NCBI GenBank assembly: GCA_900548895.1
Contig: URLZ01000014.1
Location: 1 to 55,512, forward strand
DNA from: an uncultured Akkermansia sp.
GTDB lineage: Bacteria > Verrucomicrobiota > Verrucomicrobiia > Verrucomicrobiales > Akkermansiaceae
Length of the DNA stretch: 55,512 nucleotides
Reading direction: 5' to 3'
The position numbers and the translations under genes are program-made. Below, in pieces: positions 7,883-16,332 of this stretch. The notes under the pieces were generated by a model that saw nothing but the letters and a program-made list of their open reading frames with translations, did not search any database and was not told where the DNA came from. Numbering within the stretch: position 1 is the stretch's first letter; each line of letters starts with the position of its first letter.

Positions 7883-9745
7883 TCATGGCTGCATCGGCGC
7901 GCCGCCCTCGGCAGCGTCATCCGGAGCGTCGGAGTCGGTGGCGTCGGCGGATGTGCCGGGGGAGGGCGGGGTGTCGGGGGCGCCGTCAGCGCTGCCCGCA
8001 TCGGCTCCCGGGGCCTCGGGGCTGAGCTCCTCCGTCTCGAGGGGGGAGAGCTCGGGCTCGTCCTCCTTCTCCTGCCCGGCGAGGCGCAGGCTCAGGCGCC
8101 TCCCCTGCGCCGTCACGGTGCCGCAGAGGGGCCCGCAGCGGGAGACCATGTCCGAGAGCAGGGGAATGTCCCGAGAGCGGAGCGAGCTCAGAAGCTCGCC
8201 GGCGGCATCGCTCTCGGCATCGAAGACGGCGCCGCAGAAGGGGATCTTTTCCTGCGCCGGGTCCGTCAGCATCTTCCCGGTGGTGTCGTTCGTGGTCAGC
8301 AGGAAGCCGGTCTCGTCGATGCGGCCGGAACAAAGCTTGTCACCCCCGAAGGGCCGGAAGCTGAAGGGTTGGCTGAGGTCGAGATCCCGGCCTCCCATCT
8401 GCACGAGCAGGCGGGCCAGAAGCGCCCGATCCGCAGCTCCGCCGCACAGGGCAGCCGAGGTCTCGGACTCCCCGTAGCGGAAGAGGGTGCTTGCGCCTTC
8501 GCGCAGCAGCGCACAGATATCCGCCGCGTTGCCCTCGAGCCCCGGGAAGTTGATGTCAACCGGCGTGGTGCCGAAGTAGAATGCGGTCTGCGCGTCGAGG
8601 GCCGAGAGCCCACTCAAAGCGCCGGGGCGGAAGTTGACGTCAAAGTTGAGACCGCAGTCGAGACTGGCGAGAAAGTTCCGCCCTTTGTTCTGAAAGACAA
8701 GGTAGAGATTTTGGGAGCCGATGGCCTCGAGAATCTGAGCGATTCGGGCGAAGCTTCGGGCGTCATGGCTGTACCTTCCCTGAAGGGCGGCGTTTGCGTC
8801 GGACAAACGGGCGATCTCGGCGCCGGTTTCAAGCAGAGAATTCAGGGCGGAGGGGGTGAGGAGAATGGCCGTCGTCCGGTCGGCATCGTCGGCGATGCGC
8901 ATGCGGGCCAGAGACTTGTCGCTGAGGACGGACTGCTCGGGCGCGTCGGGCCATTGCATCTCCTCCGGTTGGTTGCACAGGCAGATTCGGAGCAGATCGC
9001 CCTCTTGCTTGATGAAGCAGCAGAACTCAACGCCTTCAAGGAGCTTCGCAAGGTCCTGCCCGACGCGCTCTCGGAGTTCCTCATGCTTGTTAACGTAGTC
9101 GCCCGCGCGGAATCGCATCCCGAGCCAGCCCTTGTACTCCAGAGCCGTGCAGCATTCGGCGGGGTCTTCGCACAACTCTTTCAGACCGTTGATGAGCTCT
9201 TCCTCTGAAGAGGCGTCGTCGGTGTCACGGAATCGCCTGACGAAGTAGAGGGTGGGGATTCGGACGGGGGTGCTGCGGCAGGCGGCGAGGAGGGAGTCGT
9301 AGAGAGCTTGCACTTGCGTGAGTGCGCTGCGGCTTTCCTCAGCGCTGGGGACGGAGATGAGGTCGGAGACAGAGGCGGAGGCCTCTTCGAGCATATCCCG
9401 CATTTGGAGATGGCGTTCGGCGCTGTCCAGAATGAAACGAGCGTAGATCAGGCGGATCAATCGGCCGCAGCTTTGCATGTCGCCGCTGACGGCGACGGCC
9501 CATGAGGTGAGAGATCTGTCGCTCACGGTGCTCTCGGCGGCGAAAGCGGCGTCGGCGGGCATGCGGGACAGCAGGGGAAGGGTGCGGGCCAGTTGCTCCG
9601 CGGAGCTTTCCGTGGCCGGGGTTCGGGCCTCGGCGATGAGAGTCGGGAGGGGGGAGGCGCCGGGTGTCTGAAGGGAGGGCTGCGGCTGGGCGCCGAGAGC
9701 GGTGCCGGCGGCAGCCAGGGCGAGGAGTGTTGGGCGGATGTTCAT
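7883..9745 (-). CDS. Exported acidic-tailed protein, paralogue B
   Basis: A 620-residue protein with signal peptide MNIRPTLLALAAAGTALGAQ. It shares its whole layout with paralogue A downstream: LPLLSRMPADAAFAAE, EYKGWLGMRFRAGDY, NFDVNFRPGALSGLSALD, QMGGRDLDLSQPFSFRPFGG, then an acidic Pro/Ala/Asp/Glu tail of about 60 residues. The pair looks like an old tandem duplication, since conserved blocks are separated by strongly diverged stretches. Function unknown; both must be exported. The ATG at 9745 is chosen over an in-frame TTG at 9775 because the signal peptide starts there. Each copy has its own strong promoter, so they need not be co-regulated. Confidence 0.8.
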   Translation of the reverse strand: MNIRPTLLALAAAGTALGAQPQPSLQTPGASPLPTLIAEARTPATESSAEQLARTLPLLSRMPADAAFAAESTVSDRSLTSWAVAVSGDMQSCGRLIRLIYARFILDSAERHLQMRDMLEEASASVSDLISVPSAEESRSALTQVQALYDSLLAACRSTPVRIPTLYFVRRFRDTDDASSEEELINGLKELCEDPAECCTALEYKGWLGMRFRAGDYVNKHEELRERVGQDLAKLLEGVEFCCFIKQEGDLLRICLCNQPEEMQWPDAPEQSVLSDKSLARMRIADDADRTTAILLTPSALNSLLETGAEIARLSDANAALQGRYSHDARSFARIAQILEAIGSQNLYLVFQNKGRNFLASLDCGLNFDVNFRPGALSGLSALDAQTAFYFGTTPVDINFPGLEGNAADICALLREGASTLFRYGESETSAALCGGAADRALLARLLVQMGGRDLDLSQPFSFRPFGGDKLCSGRIDETGFLLTTNDTTGKMLTDPAQEKIPFCGAVFDAESDAAGELLSSLRSRDIPLLSDMVSRCGPLCGTVTAQGRRLSLRLAGQEKEDEPELSPLETEELSPEAPGADAGSADGAPDTPPSPGTSADATDSDAPDDAAEGGAPMQP

Positions 9746-9810
9746 GGTTTTTGGTAGTGTCTGGGTGGTGATCAAGGGGCCAGAGGGCGTCGGGAGGAGC
9801 TCTCGTTTGT

Positions 9811-9839
9811 GTTATAGCGCGGGTGGCGCCGCTTGTCAA
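9811..9839 (-). promoter_or_regulatory. Near-consensus promoter of paralogue B
   Basis: On the - strand: TTGACA (9834-9839), 17-bp spacer, TATAAC (9811-9816). The leader would be about 59 nt. Confidence 0.85.
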
Positions 9840-9904
9840 TGCCGCAGCTTGTCAAAGGGAGAGCTCCGGCCACGCGGAAACGCTGAGGCGCGGCGCGTTT
9901 CGCA

Positions 9905-9941
9905 CAAAAAATCCCCGCTCCGTCGGTGGACGGAAGCGGGG
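9905..9941 (-). terminator. Rho-independent terminator of the barrel gene
   Basis: On the - strand CCCCGCTTCCGTC and GACGGAGCGGGG form a long stem with one mismatch, followed by ATTTTTT. Confidence 0.9.
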
Positions 9942-9973
9942 AGAGGGCGTGTTCGACGCGGCCTCGGCGGGGC

Positions 9974-10594
9974 TCAGAACTTCATGCTGAAGCCGAAGCG
10001 CACGCCGTGGGTGACCTGTTCGCGGCAGCCGGAGGGCTTGGCCGTGTTGCCGCTGAAGACGTAGCCGACGAAGAGGTCGGCGTTCGGGCAGACCTGGTAG
10101 CGCAGGCCGGCTTCGGCGGAGTAGGCGAAGCCCCAGGCGGAATCGTGGGCCTTGCCCAGAGCGCCGTGCTCCTTCCAGCCCGTGGCGGCCACGCCGATGT
10201 TGGCGCCGGCGAAGACGGACCACTTGTCATTCATCGGGTAGGTGTAGCGGTAGCCCGGCATGAGCGTCCAAGTGTTGATGTGCAGCTTCTGCTTGCCCTC
10301 CGTGAAGTCGCAGGAGGAGTCACCCCAGCCGTAGCCGAGGCGCATGTTGAGGCTGTTGCGATCGTCCAGTTTGTAGCAGGCGGTGACGTCGACGCCGATG
10401 GTTTGCACCTTGTCGAAGTTTTCACCGCGGATGGGGCTGTTTGTGGCCCAGCTGTAGGACATACCCATTTCGTAGGTCCAGGGATTCTCCGCCGGGGCCG
10501 GGGGCATCGGGGCGGGGGTGGTCATATCGACGGCAGGCTCTCCGGCGAAGGCGGGGGCTGCACAGGCCAGCATCATGATGGCAATCTTTTTCAT
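9974..10594 (-). CDS. OmpA-like outer-membrane beta-barrel protein
   Basis: A 206-residue protein with signal peptide MKKIAIMMLACAAPAFAG and a short proline-rich spacer. The rest alternates polar and aromatic residues in repeated strands (WTYEMGMSYSWA, LNMRLGYGWG, WTLMPGYRYTYP, WSVFAGANIGVA, WGFAYSAEAGLRYQV, ADLFVGYVFSG, VTHGVRFGFSMKF) and ends in Phe, the signature of barrels inserted by BamA. This matches the 8-strand OmpA/OmpX-like size. It resembles the PF13505 group, whose members are structural or adhesive; a specific role cannot be given. The ATG at 10594 begins the signal peptide. Promoter and terminator flank it, so it is monocistronic. Confidence 0.85.
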   Translation of the reverse strand: MKKIAIMMLACAAPAFAGEPAVDMTTPAPMPPAPAENPWTYEMGMSYSWATNSPIRGENFDKVQTIGVDVTACYKLDDRNSLNMRLGYGWGDSSCDFTEGKQKLHINTWTLMPGYRYTYPMNDKWSVFAGANIGVAATGWKEHGALGKAHDSAWGFAYSAEAGLRYQVCPNADLFVGYVFSGNTAKPSGCREQVTHGVRFGFSMKF

Positions 10595-10655
10595 GTTGTG
10601 TGCGGGTTTGATTGGGAGTGCGCCCGAGGCACCATACCCCGAGGTCACTGCCTCT

Positions 10656-10683
10656 ATGATAGGGGGGTGGCGCTGTTAGTCAA
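10656..10683 (-). promoter_or_regulatory. Promoter of the beta-barrel gene
   Basis: On the - strand: TTGACT (10678-10683), 16-bp spacer, TATCAT (10656-10661). Leader about 55 nt. The rest of the 10595-10899 gap holds only this promoter and the terminator at 10829-10863. Confidence 0.75.
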
Positions 10684-10828
10684 GAGAATTGCTCTACCTG
10701 CTGGGGGTAGGGGTGAAACAGGTGGACGCACTCAGTGGTGGTGGAAGCTCGCCGGTCGGTTGCGGCTCGGTTCGGCTCGGTGAACGCGGGGGCGGATTCG
10801 GCGAAGGCGAGCCCGACCGCAGGGCCCC

Positions 10829-10863
10829 AAAAAAGCCGGCGCCACCGCGAAGGGGCGCCGGCT
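10829..10863 (-). terminator. Rho-independent terminator of the PepSY-TM gene
   Basis: On the - strand AGCCGGCGCC and GGCGCCGGCT form a perfect 10-bp stem, followed by a T-run. Confidence 0.92.
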
Positions 10864-10899
10864 CGGGAGGAGAAAAGAGCCGCCGGGGTAGCCGAGGCG

Positions 10900-11604
10900 T
10901 CAGGCGGCGGGGCTGCTCGCCGGGGTGCCGGAGGCCTTGGGGCGCTTTTTGGCGGGGTGGGTGCGCTTCCACCACATGTAGTAGCCCGTGGCCGGCAGGA
11001 CTGTGCCGATGAGGCCGGCGCAGAATTGGAGCACCTTGCTGAAGAGGCCGCCCCAGCTTCCGGTGTGGAAGGCCAGGAAGATCCGGCGCACGGAGGGGTC
11101 GCCGCCGAAGAGGTTCACGGCGGCCTCGCGGTACCAGCCGAAGGACCAGGTGGGGCCGGTGAGGGCGGAGAAGAGCAGGAAGATGAAGGCGTAGATGCCC
11201 AGCGCGGTGTGCACGTCGTGCCAGAGGCGCAGGCGCCCCTTGCCGGCCTCGATGGTGAGGCGGTTGCGCAGGGCTTTGACGCTGCGCGGGATCCAGATGA
11301 TGAGGCCGCTGATGAGGATGATGGCCATGGCGCAGCTGGAGATGCCGATGACGGTGCGCCCGACGCTCGGGGCGGTCTTGCCGGCGGGCGCATCGAGCAG
11401 CCAGCGGTGCAGCTTGCGCACCTCGGCGAAGAAGGGCAGGCGCTCGTGCTTGGTGCTCGGGGCGACGGCTGCGGGCGGCGGGCTTACCAGCTCTGTGATT
11501 TCGTCTTCAAAGACGAGGATGGTGCCCGTGCATCAGATGAGGGTCAGCAGCAGGCCGAAGGGCAGCGAGAGCCAGAGGTGGAAGCGCAGAAAGAATTTTC
11601 TCAT
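10900..11604 (-). pseudogene. PepSY-associated TM protein interrupted by an in-frame TGA
   Basis: Read from the ATG at 11604 the frame encodes MRKFFLRFHLWLSLPFGLLL, the usual start of PepSY-TM (PiuB-like) inner-membrane proteins linked to iron or siderophore uptake. Codon 24 is TGA (11533-11535). The same frame then continues without another stop through CTGTILVFEDEITELV and three more membrane segments (VGRTVIGISSCAMAIILISG; the LWHDVHTALGIYAF region; LIGTVLPATGYYMWWKR) to 10900. The conserved VFE(D/K)E and HDVHTALG motifs sit past the stop. About 234 codons would be the full length, short but reasonable for the family. An internal GTG at 11421 could restart translation without the first TM segment. 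Promoter and terminator are both intact, so decay is recent, or the TGA is a sequencing error or is read through. Confidence 0.75.
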
Positions 11605-11663
11605 GGAGGGGCGAAAGCGAGGAGAGTGGCGGCGCGGGTGGTCTCCCGCGGCACGCTTTCCGC

Positions 11664-11692
11664 ATTGTAGGCTTCGGCCGGCCCTTCGTCAA
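11664..11692 (-). promoter_or_regulatory. Promoter of the PepSY-TM gene
   Basis: On the - strand: TTGACG (11687-11692), 17-bp spacer, TACAAT (11664-11669). Leader about 53 nt. It supports the ATG at 11604 as the original start. Confidence 0.75.
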
Positions 11693-11816
11693 GTGCTTTG
11701 ATAGGATTTAGAGCGGCGCGCGGTTTCCCGGCTGCGTTTGCCGGGGTTGCCGCTCAGATGACGCGCCGCAAACGAAGCGCCTGCGGGTGAGGCCCGGGCC
11801 GGGGAATGGCGTGGCC

Positions 11817-13460
11817 TCAGAAGAGGCCGTCGAGGATGCTGCCGGCGGATTCTCCGGCGCCGCGGATCAGACTGCCGGGCAGGGACTCGTCGCTCTCGGG
11901 GGCGTCCTCAGTGCTGCTGCCGTCCGCGCCGCCGCCGCTCTCGGGGGTGCGATCCGCACCGTCGGCGTTGTCACGGTCCTGGTCGTTGGTGACGGCATTC
12001 GTGCCCGAGCGGATGAGATTGCCGAGGGCGCTGCCGATGGATTTGGCGGTGGAGGCTCCGGCCTCCGAGAGGGTGTTCAGGCCGGGCAGCGCGCGGAGTT
12101 TCTCGCGGAGTCGGGCGCTGAGATCCTCGATCGGGGCGGTGAGGGAGCCGCTCAGGTTGAGGGTCAGCCAGCAGTAGCCCGGCTCGCCGTCGGCGTTGAA
12201 GATGTCTTTCATGGTGCCGGGCGCGGCCTTGAGCAGGGGGCTCAGGAAGCTCTCGGGAAGGCCGATTTTGAGCGTGCCGCCGAGGCGCCCGTCGGCGCCG
12301 ACCAGCACGCGGCCGGTGACGCGCAGGCGGTTGTCGCGCGCCCGCACGTCGATGTCATCGAAGAGCCAGGCGTTTTGCACTCGGTGGCTCGGCTCCGAGA
12401 AGGGGAAGTGCACGCGGCAGGAGGCTTTTTCAAGCCCGAGGCTGCGGTAGGCCTGCGAGTCGGGCAGCGGCAGCTCGGAGAGGATGGGCAGCCCCTCGAG
12501 CACGGCGTGGTTGAGGGTGAGGTAGCCCTCGGCCGCCCGCAGGTCGGAGCCGCGGCCCTCCATGTCCAGTTGCCCGGAGACGGTGCCGTGGAGGCGCTGC
12601 TTCCAGTCCCCCTTGAGCAGGCGCTCGGTTTCGATGCGCGAGGCGTGCAGGCGGAGCTTCCAGTTGCGGCGCGGCCCCGTCCATTCGCCGCTGGCGCGCA
12701 GCTCGCCCTCACCGGGGGGGAGGTGCAGCGTGGCCTGACTGAGGCGCAGCAGGTTGGTGCCGGCCTCCAGCTCCGCGCTCTCCAGCTCGGCGCTGTGCAG
12801 CAGGGCCCAGCCCGTGCCCAGATTGCCGCCCTTGAGGGCGAGGCTCCAGCGATCCGTCCTCCCGGCCGCGGCGGGTGTGGCCGCGACCTCGCAGGCGCTC
12901 AGGGAGAAGACGGGGAGGCTGCCGTGGTTGAGGCTGAGGTTGAGGTCGGGGCAGCTGAGGCGCTCGAGGATGAGGCGCTCGGGCTTGAAGCGGTCGGCAA
13001 AGTTCTCCTCATCCGGGAGGCGATCGGGCAGGGGCTCGTTGAGACGCGAAAGGTCAAAGGAGGCTTCGAAGCGGCCGACGCGCAGGTCGGTGACGTGCAG
13101 GCAGCGATCCAGCAGAGGCCAGCGCCTGATCTGCGCCCGAATGTCGCTGATGCCGAGGCTCTGCACGGCATCGGCGCGGTGCAGAGAGGCGGCGTCCAGC
13201 CCGACGCTCGCTCCTTCGATGCTCAGGGGCGAGGGGATGCTGACGCTCTCGGCCCGGCACCGGTTGCAGAGGCTCTCTTCGAGGCTGCGGCGGAAGTCGT
13301 CGCCGCGGAGGTAGGCGATGAGCTGGAAGTAGCCGACGACGAGCAGCAGCAGCAGGACGAGTGCGGTGCCGCCGAGCCAGATCAGCAGGCGGCGTCGGAG
13401 GGTTTTTCCGGCGGGCGGGGTCTTGCGGAGAGAGAATTTCGGGCGTTTGCGTCGGCTCAT
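11817..13460 (-). CDS. AsmA-like inner-membrane protein with large periplasmic domain
   Basis: A 547-residue protein. A basic cytoplasmic tip (MSRRKRPKFSLRK) is followed by one TM segment at about 28-48 (LIWLGGTALVLLLLLVVGYF). A long beta-rich periplasmic region comes next, with AsmA-type strand repeats such as LHGTVSGQLDMEGRGSDLR, LTLNHAVLEGLP and RLGGTLKIGLPES. The last 90 residues are acidic and Ser/Gly-rich. AsmA-like proteins bridge the periplasm and are linked to phospholipid transport to the outer membrane; I infer the same broad role. It is shorter than E. coli AsmA (617) and far shorter than YhdP or TamB. The ATG at 13460 was chosen because the promoter at 13472-13500 rules out upstream starts. 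Confidence 0.7.
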   Translation of the reverse strand: MSRRKRPKFSLRKTPPAGKTLRRRLLIWLGGTALVLLLLLVVGYFQLIAYLRGDDFRRSLEESLCNRCRAESVSIPSPLSIEGASVGLDAASLHRADAVQSLGISDIRAQIRRWPLLDRCLHVTDLRVGRFEASFDLSRLNEPLPDRLPDEENFADRFKPERLILERLSCPDLNLSLNHGSLPVFSLSACEVAATPAAAGRTDRWSLALKGGNLGTGWALLHSAELESAELEAGTNLLRLSQATLHLPPGEGELRASGEWTGPRRNWKLRLHASRIETERLLKGDWKQRLHGTVSGQLDMEGRGSDLRAAEGYLTLNHAVLEGLPILSELPLPDSQAYRSLGLEKASCRVHFPFSEPSHRVQNAWLFDDIDVRARDNRLRVTGRVLVGADGRLGGTLKIGLPESFLSPLLKAAPGTMKDIFNADGEPGYCWLTLNLSGSLTAPIEDLSARLREKLRALPGLNTLSEAGASTAKSIGSALGNLIRSGTNAVTNDQDRDNADGADRTPESGGGADGSSTEDAPESDESLPGSLIRGAGESAGSILDGLF

Positions 13461-13471
13461 ATGCAGAAGTG

Positions 13472-13500
13472 AACATAGCACAGCGCCCCCCTGCTGGCAA
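13472..13500 (-). promoter_or_regulatory. Promoter of the AsmA-like gene, very short leader
   Basis: On the - strand: TTGCCA (13495-13500), 17-bp spacer, TATGTT (13472-13477). Predicted start about 5 nt before the ATG. Confidence 0.6.
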
Positions 13501-13569
13501 GAAGGATATGGTTCGGTGACGCAAAAACGGATTGCCTCGGCGGCTCGGCTGTGGTAGGCCGGAGCCGCT

Positions 13570-15771
13570 ATGAAGCGACGCGCACTCATGAACGCAGCAG
13601 TGGCACTGGGACTCCCCGTGCTGATGTCAACGACGGTGGTGGCCGGACAGGGCGGCAGCTCTCTGCCGGAGACGACGGTGCCCTACCCGGGCGCCGAGCC
13701 TACGCGCACGGAGGCGCGCGCGGTCGTGGGTTGGGAAGGCCCCGGCACGGGGCAGAAGGCGGACTCGCAGCTCTCGCTGAGCACGGGGGGCGTGGCGCTG
13801 AAGATCGAGCGCGCGGCCTCGGAGGACTCCTTCCCCACGATGAGCTTCAGCAGCCCCGCGGAGGCGCTCGGAACGGCCGTTTCAACCGCGGCCGAGCCTT
13901 TCTCCATCACGCTGTCGGGGGTGACTTACCCGGCCTCGTCCTTCGAGTGCAAGACGCCGAAGGGCTGGGTGGTGCAGCCGCTGGCTCCGTCCGACAAGCC
14001 GCTGCGCGGGTCCGAGTCTCTGGCCGGCGTGCAGGTGGAGGCGGTTTTCAGCAATGAAAAGGCCGGTGTGGAGATTGTGTGGCGCGCGATTCTGCGAGAC
14101 GATACCTCCTACGTGCGCCAGAAGTACACCGTGAAGGCGCTGCGGGATGTGGAGCTCACGGGTTTCACGCCGGTGAGCCTCGACGGCAGCGGCTTCGAGG
14201 TCGTCGGCAAGGTGCCGGGTTCTCCGCTGGTCAATGAGCAGGCGAAGCTCTTTTTCGGCGTGGAGCTGCCCGTGGCCGAGGCGCGTGTGTCGGAGAGCGG
14301 GGCGACGATCAGTTTTGACTGCGTGCTGCCGATGAAGGCGGGCGAGTCCCACAGCTTCAGCACGGTGGCGGGCGCCTTTCCCAAGGGGCAGCTGCGCCGC
14401 GCGCTGCTCAGTTATCTGGAGCTGGAGCGCGCGAAGCCCTACCACCTCTTCCTGCAGTACAACTGCTGGTATGATCACGGTCTCAACCCGACGGAGGAGA
14501 ACATGCTCGCGACGGTGAAGGCCTACGGCGATGAGCTCGTCAACAAGCGCGGCATCAAGCTCGACTCCTTCGTGCTCGATGACGGCTGGGACGACTACAC
14601 CGCCGATCTCTGGCAGCCGCACCCGAAAAAGTTCCCCAACGGCTTCGGCAAGCTGGCGGAGGCCATCCGCGCCATCGACTCCAATTTCGGCATCTGGATT
14701 TCGCCGCTGGGCGGCTACTCGGGCTTTGAGGAGCGCGCGGAGCACGGCCGCCGCATGGGCCTGATTCCGCAGGAGCAGAAGGAGCTCGATCTCTCCTTCC
14801 CGAACTATTACAACTGGTTCCTCGCGCGATGCAGCGAGCTGATGCAGAAGGACGGCGTGAATTTCTTCAAGTGGGATCGCGCGGGCAGCGGCGTGTCGCC
14901 GCACTTCATGGCCCTGCTCAAGATTTCGGAGCAGCTGCGCCGCATCAACCCCGATGTCTTCTTGAGCTCGACGGTGGGCACTTGGCCCAGCCCCTTCTGG
15001 CTCAACTTTATTGACTGCACCTGGCGCACCGGCTCCAGCGACGTGAACTGGATCGGCAAGGGCAGCAACCGCGAGCAGTACATCACGTACCGCGATGCTT
15101 CCTGCTACCGCATCATCGTGCAGCAGGCGCCGCTCTACCCGCTCAACTCGATCATGCACCACGGCATCGTGCTTGGGACGGAGTTTCAGGGCTACCGCAC
15201 CTCGGATGCCCGCACCTACAATGCCGGCAAGGCTGAAGAGCCCAAGGACGGTGGCGGCGACTGCATGACGGATACGACGGATCACCACGTCGACTTCCCG
15301 GTCAACAATGATCTGAAGCACGACATCCGCATGCTGCTCGGCGCCGGGGCGAATCTGCAGGAGCTCTACCTGACGCCCGGCATGATGAACGAGAAGGCTT
15401 GGGATGACGTGGCGGAGGCGGTTCGCTGGAGCCGCCGCTTCGCCGATGTGACGGCTGATACGCACTGGGTGGGCGGCGACCCCGAGAAGCTCGAGGTCTA
15501 CGGCTACTGCTCGTGGCGCGCGGATCGCGGAGCGACGCTCGCGCTGCGCAATCCCGATGACTGCCCGAAGAGCATCCGCCTCAGCACCGCCATCTTTGAG
15601 CCGACGACGAGCGGAGCCATTCACCTGCGCGCCTCCTACGGCGACCAGCGCGTCCGCGAGCTGGTGCTGCCGGCCGAGGGCGAGGTGGAGCTGCGTCTGG
15701 AGCCCTTCGAGATGCTGGTCTTTGACGCGCGCTTCGATGGGGATGCCGCGGCCGCCGAGCAGAAAAAATGA
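13570..15771 (+). CDS. Exported GH36-like glycoside hydrolase (alpha-galactosidase family)
   Basis: A 733-residue protein with an N-terminal signal sequence (MKRRALMNAAVALGLPVLMS). An N-terminal beta-sandwich (about 50-270) precedes a (beta/alpha)8 barrel with the clan GH-D landmarks: LQYNCWYDHG near 298, FVLDDGWDDY near 334-343, and FKWDRAGSG near 433, where D436 would be the nucleophile. A C-terminal beta domain closes it. GH36/GH27 enzymes cleave alpha-galactosides or alpha-N-acetylgalactosaminides, for example on mucin or plant oligosaccharides. The usual C-x-SGGGR acid/base motif is not evident, so the acid/base residue and substrate are uncertain. Export suggests action on external or periplasmic glycans. 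No sugar transporter or regulator adjoins it. Confidence 0.8.
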   Translation: MKRRALMNAAVALGLPVLMSTTVVAGQGGSSLPETTVPYPGAEPTRTEARAVVGWEGPGTGQKADSQLSLSTGGVALKIERAASEDSFPTMSFSSPAEALGTAVSTAAEPFSITLSGVTYPASSFECKTPKGWVVQPLAPSDKPLRGSESLAGVQVEAVFSNEKAGVEIVWRAILRDDTSYVRQKYTVKALRDVELTGFTPVSLDGSGFEVVGKVPGSPLVNEQAKLFFGVELPVAEARVSESGATISFDCVLPMKAGESHSFSTVAGAFPKGQLRRALLSYLELERAKPYHLFLQYNCWYDHGLNPTEENMLATVKAYGDELVNKRGIKLDSFVLDDGWDDYTADLWQPHPKKFPNGFGKLAEAIRAIDSNFGIWISPLGGYSGFEERAEHGRRMGLIPQEQKELDLSFPNYYNWFLARCSELMQKDGVNFFKWDRAGSGVSPHFMALLKISEQLRRINPDVFLSSTVGTWPSPFWLNFIDCTWRTGSSDVNWIGKGSNREQYITYRDASCYRIIVQQAPLYPLNSIMHHGIVLGTEFQGYRTSDARTYNAGKAEEPKDGGGDCMTDTTDHHVDFPVNNDLKHDIRMLLGAGANLQELYLTPGMMNEKAWDDVAEAVRWSRRFADVTADTHWVGGDPEKLEVYGYCSWRADRGATLALRNPDDCPKSIRLSTAIFEPTTSGAIHLRASYGDQRVRELVLPAEGEVELRLEPFEMLVFDARFDGDAAAAEQKK

Positions 15772-15790
15772 GCGGGGTGTCAGAATTGCA

Positions 15791-15819
15791 TTGACGGATC
15801 ATGTCGATTGTGGTTGAAT
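15791..15819 (+). promoter_or_regulatory. Promoter of the mini-lipoprotein
   Basis: TTGACG (15791-15796), 17-bp spacer, TTGAAT (15814-15819). Leader about 24 nt. Confidence 0.55.
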
Positions 15820-15849
15820 AAGTGCGAAGCTTCCCGAACATTTCTCACC

Positions 15850-16038
15850 ATGAAATTCATCGCTCTCACCCTTGCTGCTGTTACGGCGCTGAGCTTCAGC
15901 TCCTGCTGCTGCCAGTCCCAGCCCGCTCCGAAGTTGCACCCGATGCCGAAGAACCTCGATCAGGAGGTCGATCAGCCCGGTACCCCCGGTCAGCCTGATC
16001 AGCCCGTCAAGGTCTATAACGAAAAGAAGGGCAAGTAA
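15850..16038 (+). CDS. Small predicted lipoprotein
   Basis: A 62-residue protein beginning MKFIALTLAAVTALSFSSCC. The stretch LSFSSC resembles a lipobox, although Ser at -1 is atypical; two further Cys follow. The mature part is short and Pro/Gln/Asp-rich (DQPGTPGQPDQPVKVYNEKK) with no fold expected. Its own promoter and a strong terminator bracket it, which supports a real gene despite its size. Entericidin-like and other small lipoproteins look like this, but no family is assigned. Confidence 0.65.
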   Translation: MKFIALTLAAVTALSFSSCCCQSQPAPKLHPMPKNLDQEVDQPGTPGQPDQPVKVYNEKKGK

Positions 16039-16060
16039 ATTTTCGTCTTCATTCTTATCG

Positions 16061-16099
16061 GGCCGTCTCCCCGCTTCGGCGGGGCGGCGGCTTTTTTTT
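16061..16099 (+). terminator. Rho-independent terminator of the mini-lipoprotein
   Basis: CCCCGC-TTCG-GCGGGG stem capped by a UUCG-type tetraloop, extended by GCCG/CGGC, then eight or more T. Confidence 0.92.
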
Positions 16100-16118
16100 G
16101 CTCGTAAAACGGGCTGTT

Positions 16119-16235
16119 TTCGGGATGCCGCCGGGGTATTGACGGGCATTGACGGGGCATCGCCGGGGGATTGCGGAGGTATTCGGGGGTGCCGCCGGAG
16201 TATCGCTGAGGTATTTCGGGGTGCCGCGGAGCCGG
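16119..16235. repeat. Four degenerate tandem copies of a ~32-bp unit
   Basis: Copies start near 16119, 16149, 16182 and 16214 (the last partial). The approximate consensus begins TTCGGGGGTGCCGCCGGGG and ends TATTGCGGAGGTA. The array lies between two genes and is not part of a recognised coding frame. Confidence 0.55.
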
Positions 16236-16332
16236 ACGAAGGGCGGCGCCGCGCCGTGAGGGGCTGCGGGCAGGGGCGCCCGGGGTGCGTTGGAGACAAT
16301 GAGCCCCGCGGCGGCAGCGCGGGGTGGGGAAA

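Noticed and set aside
11490..11535. Selenocysteine insertion at the TGA of the PepSY-TM gene
   Set aside because: The hairpin after the TGA is short and lies in the conserved VFEDE coding region; PepSY-TM proteins are not known selenoproteins and no sel gene is in the window.
13527..13560. Promoter for the GH36 gene (TTGCCT, 17 bp, TAGGCC)
   Set aside because: The -10 is too poor and the C-rich region gives such partial matches by chance.
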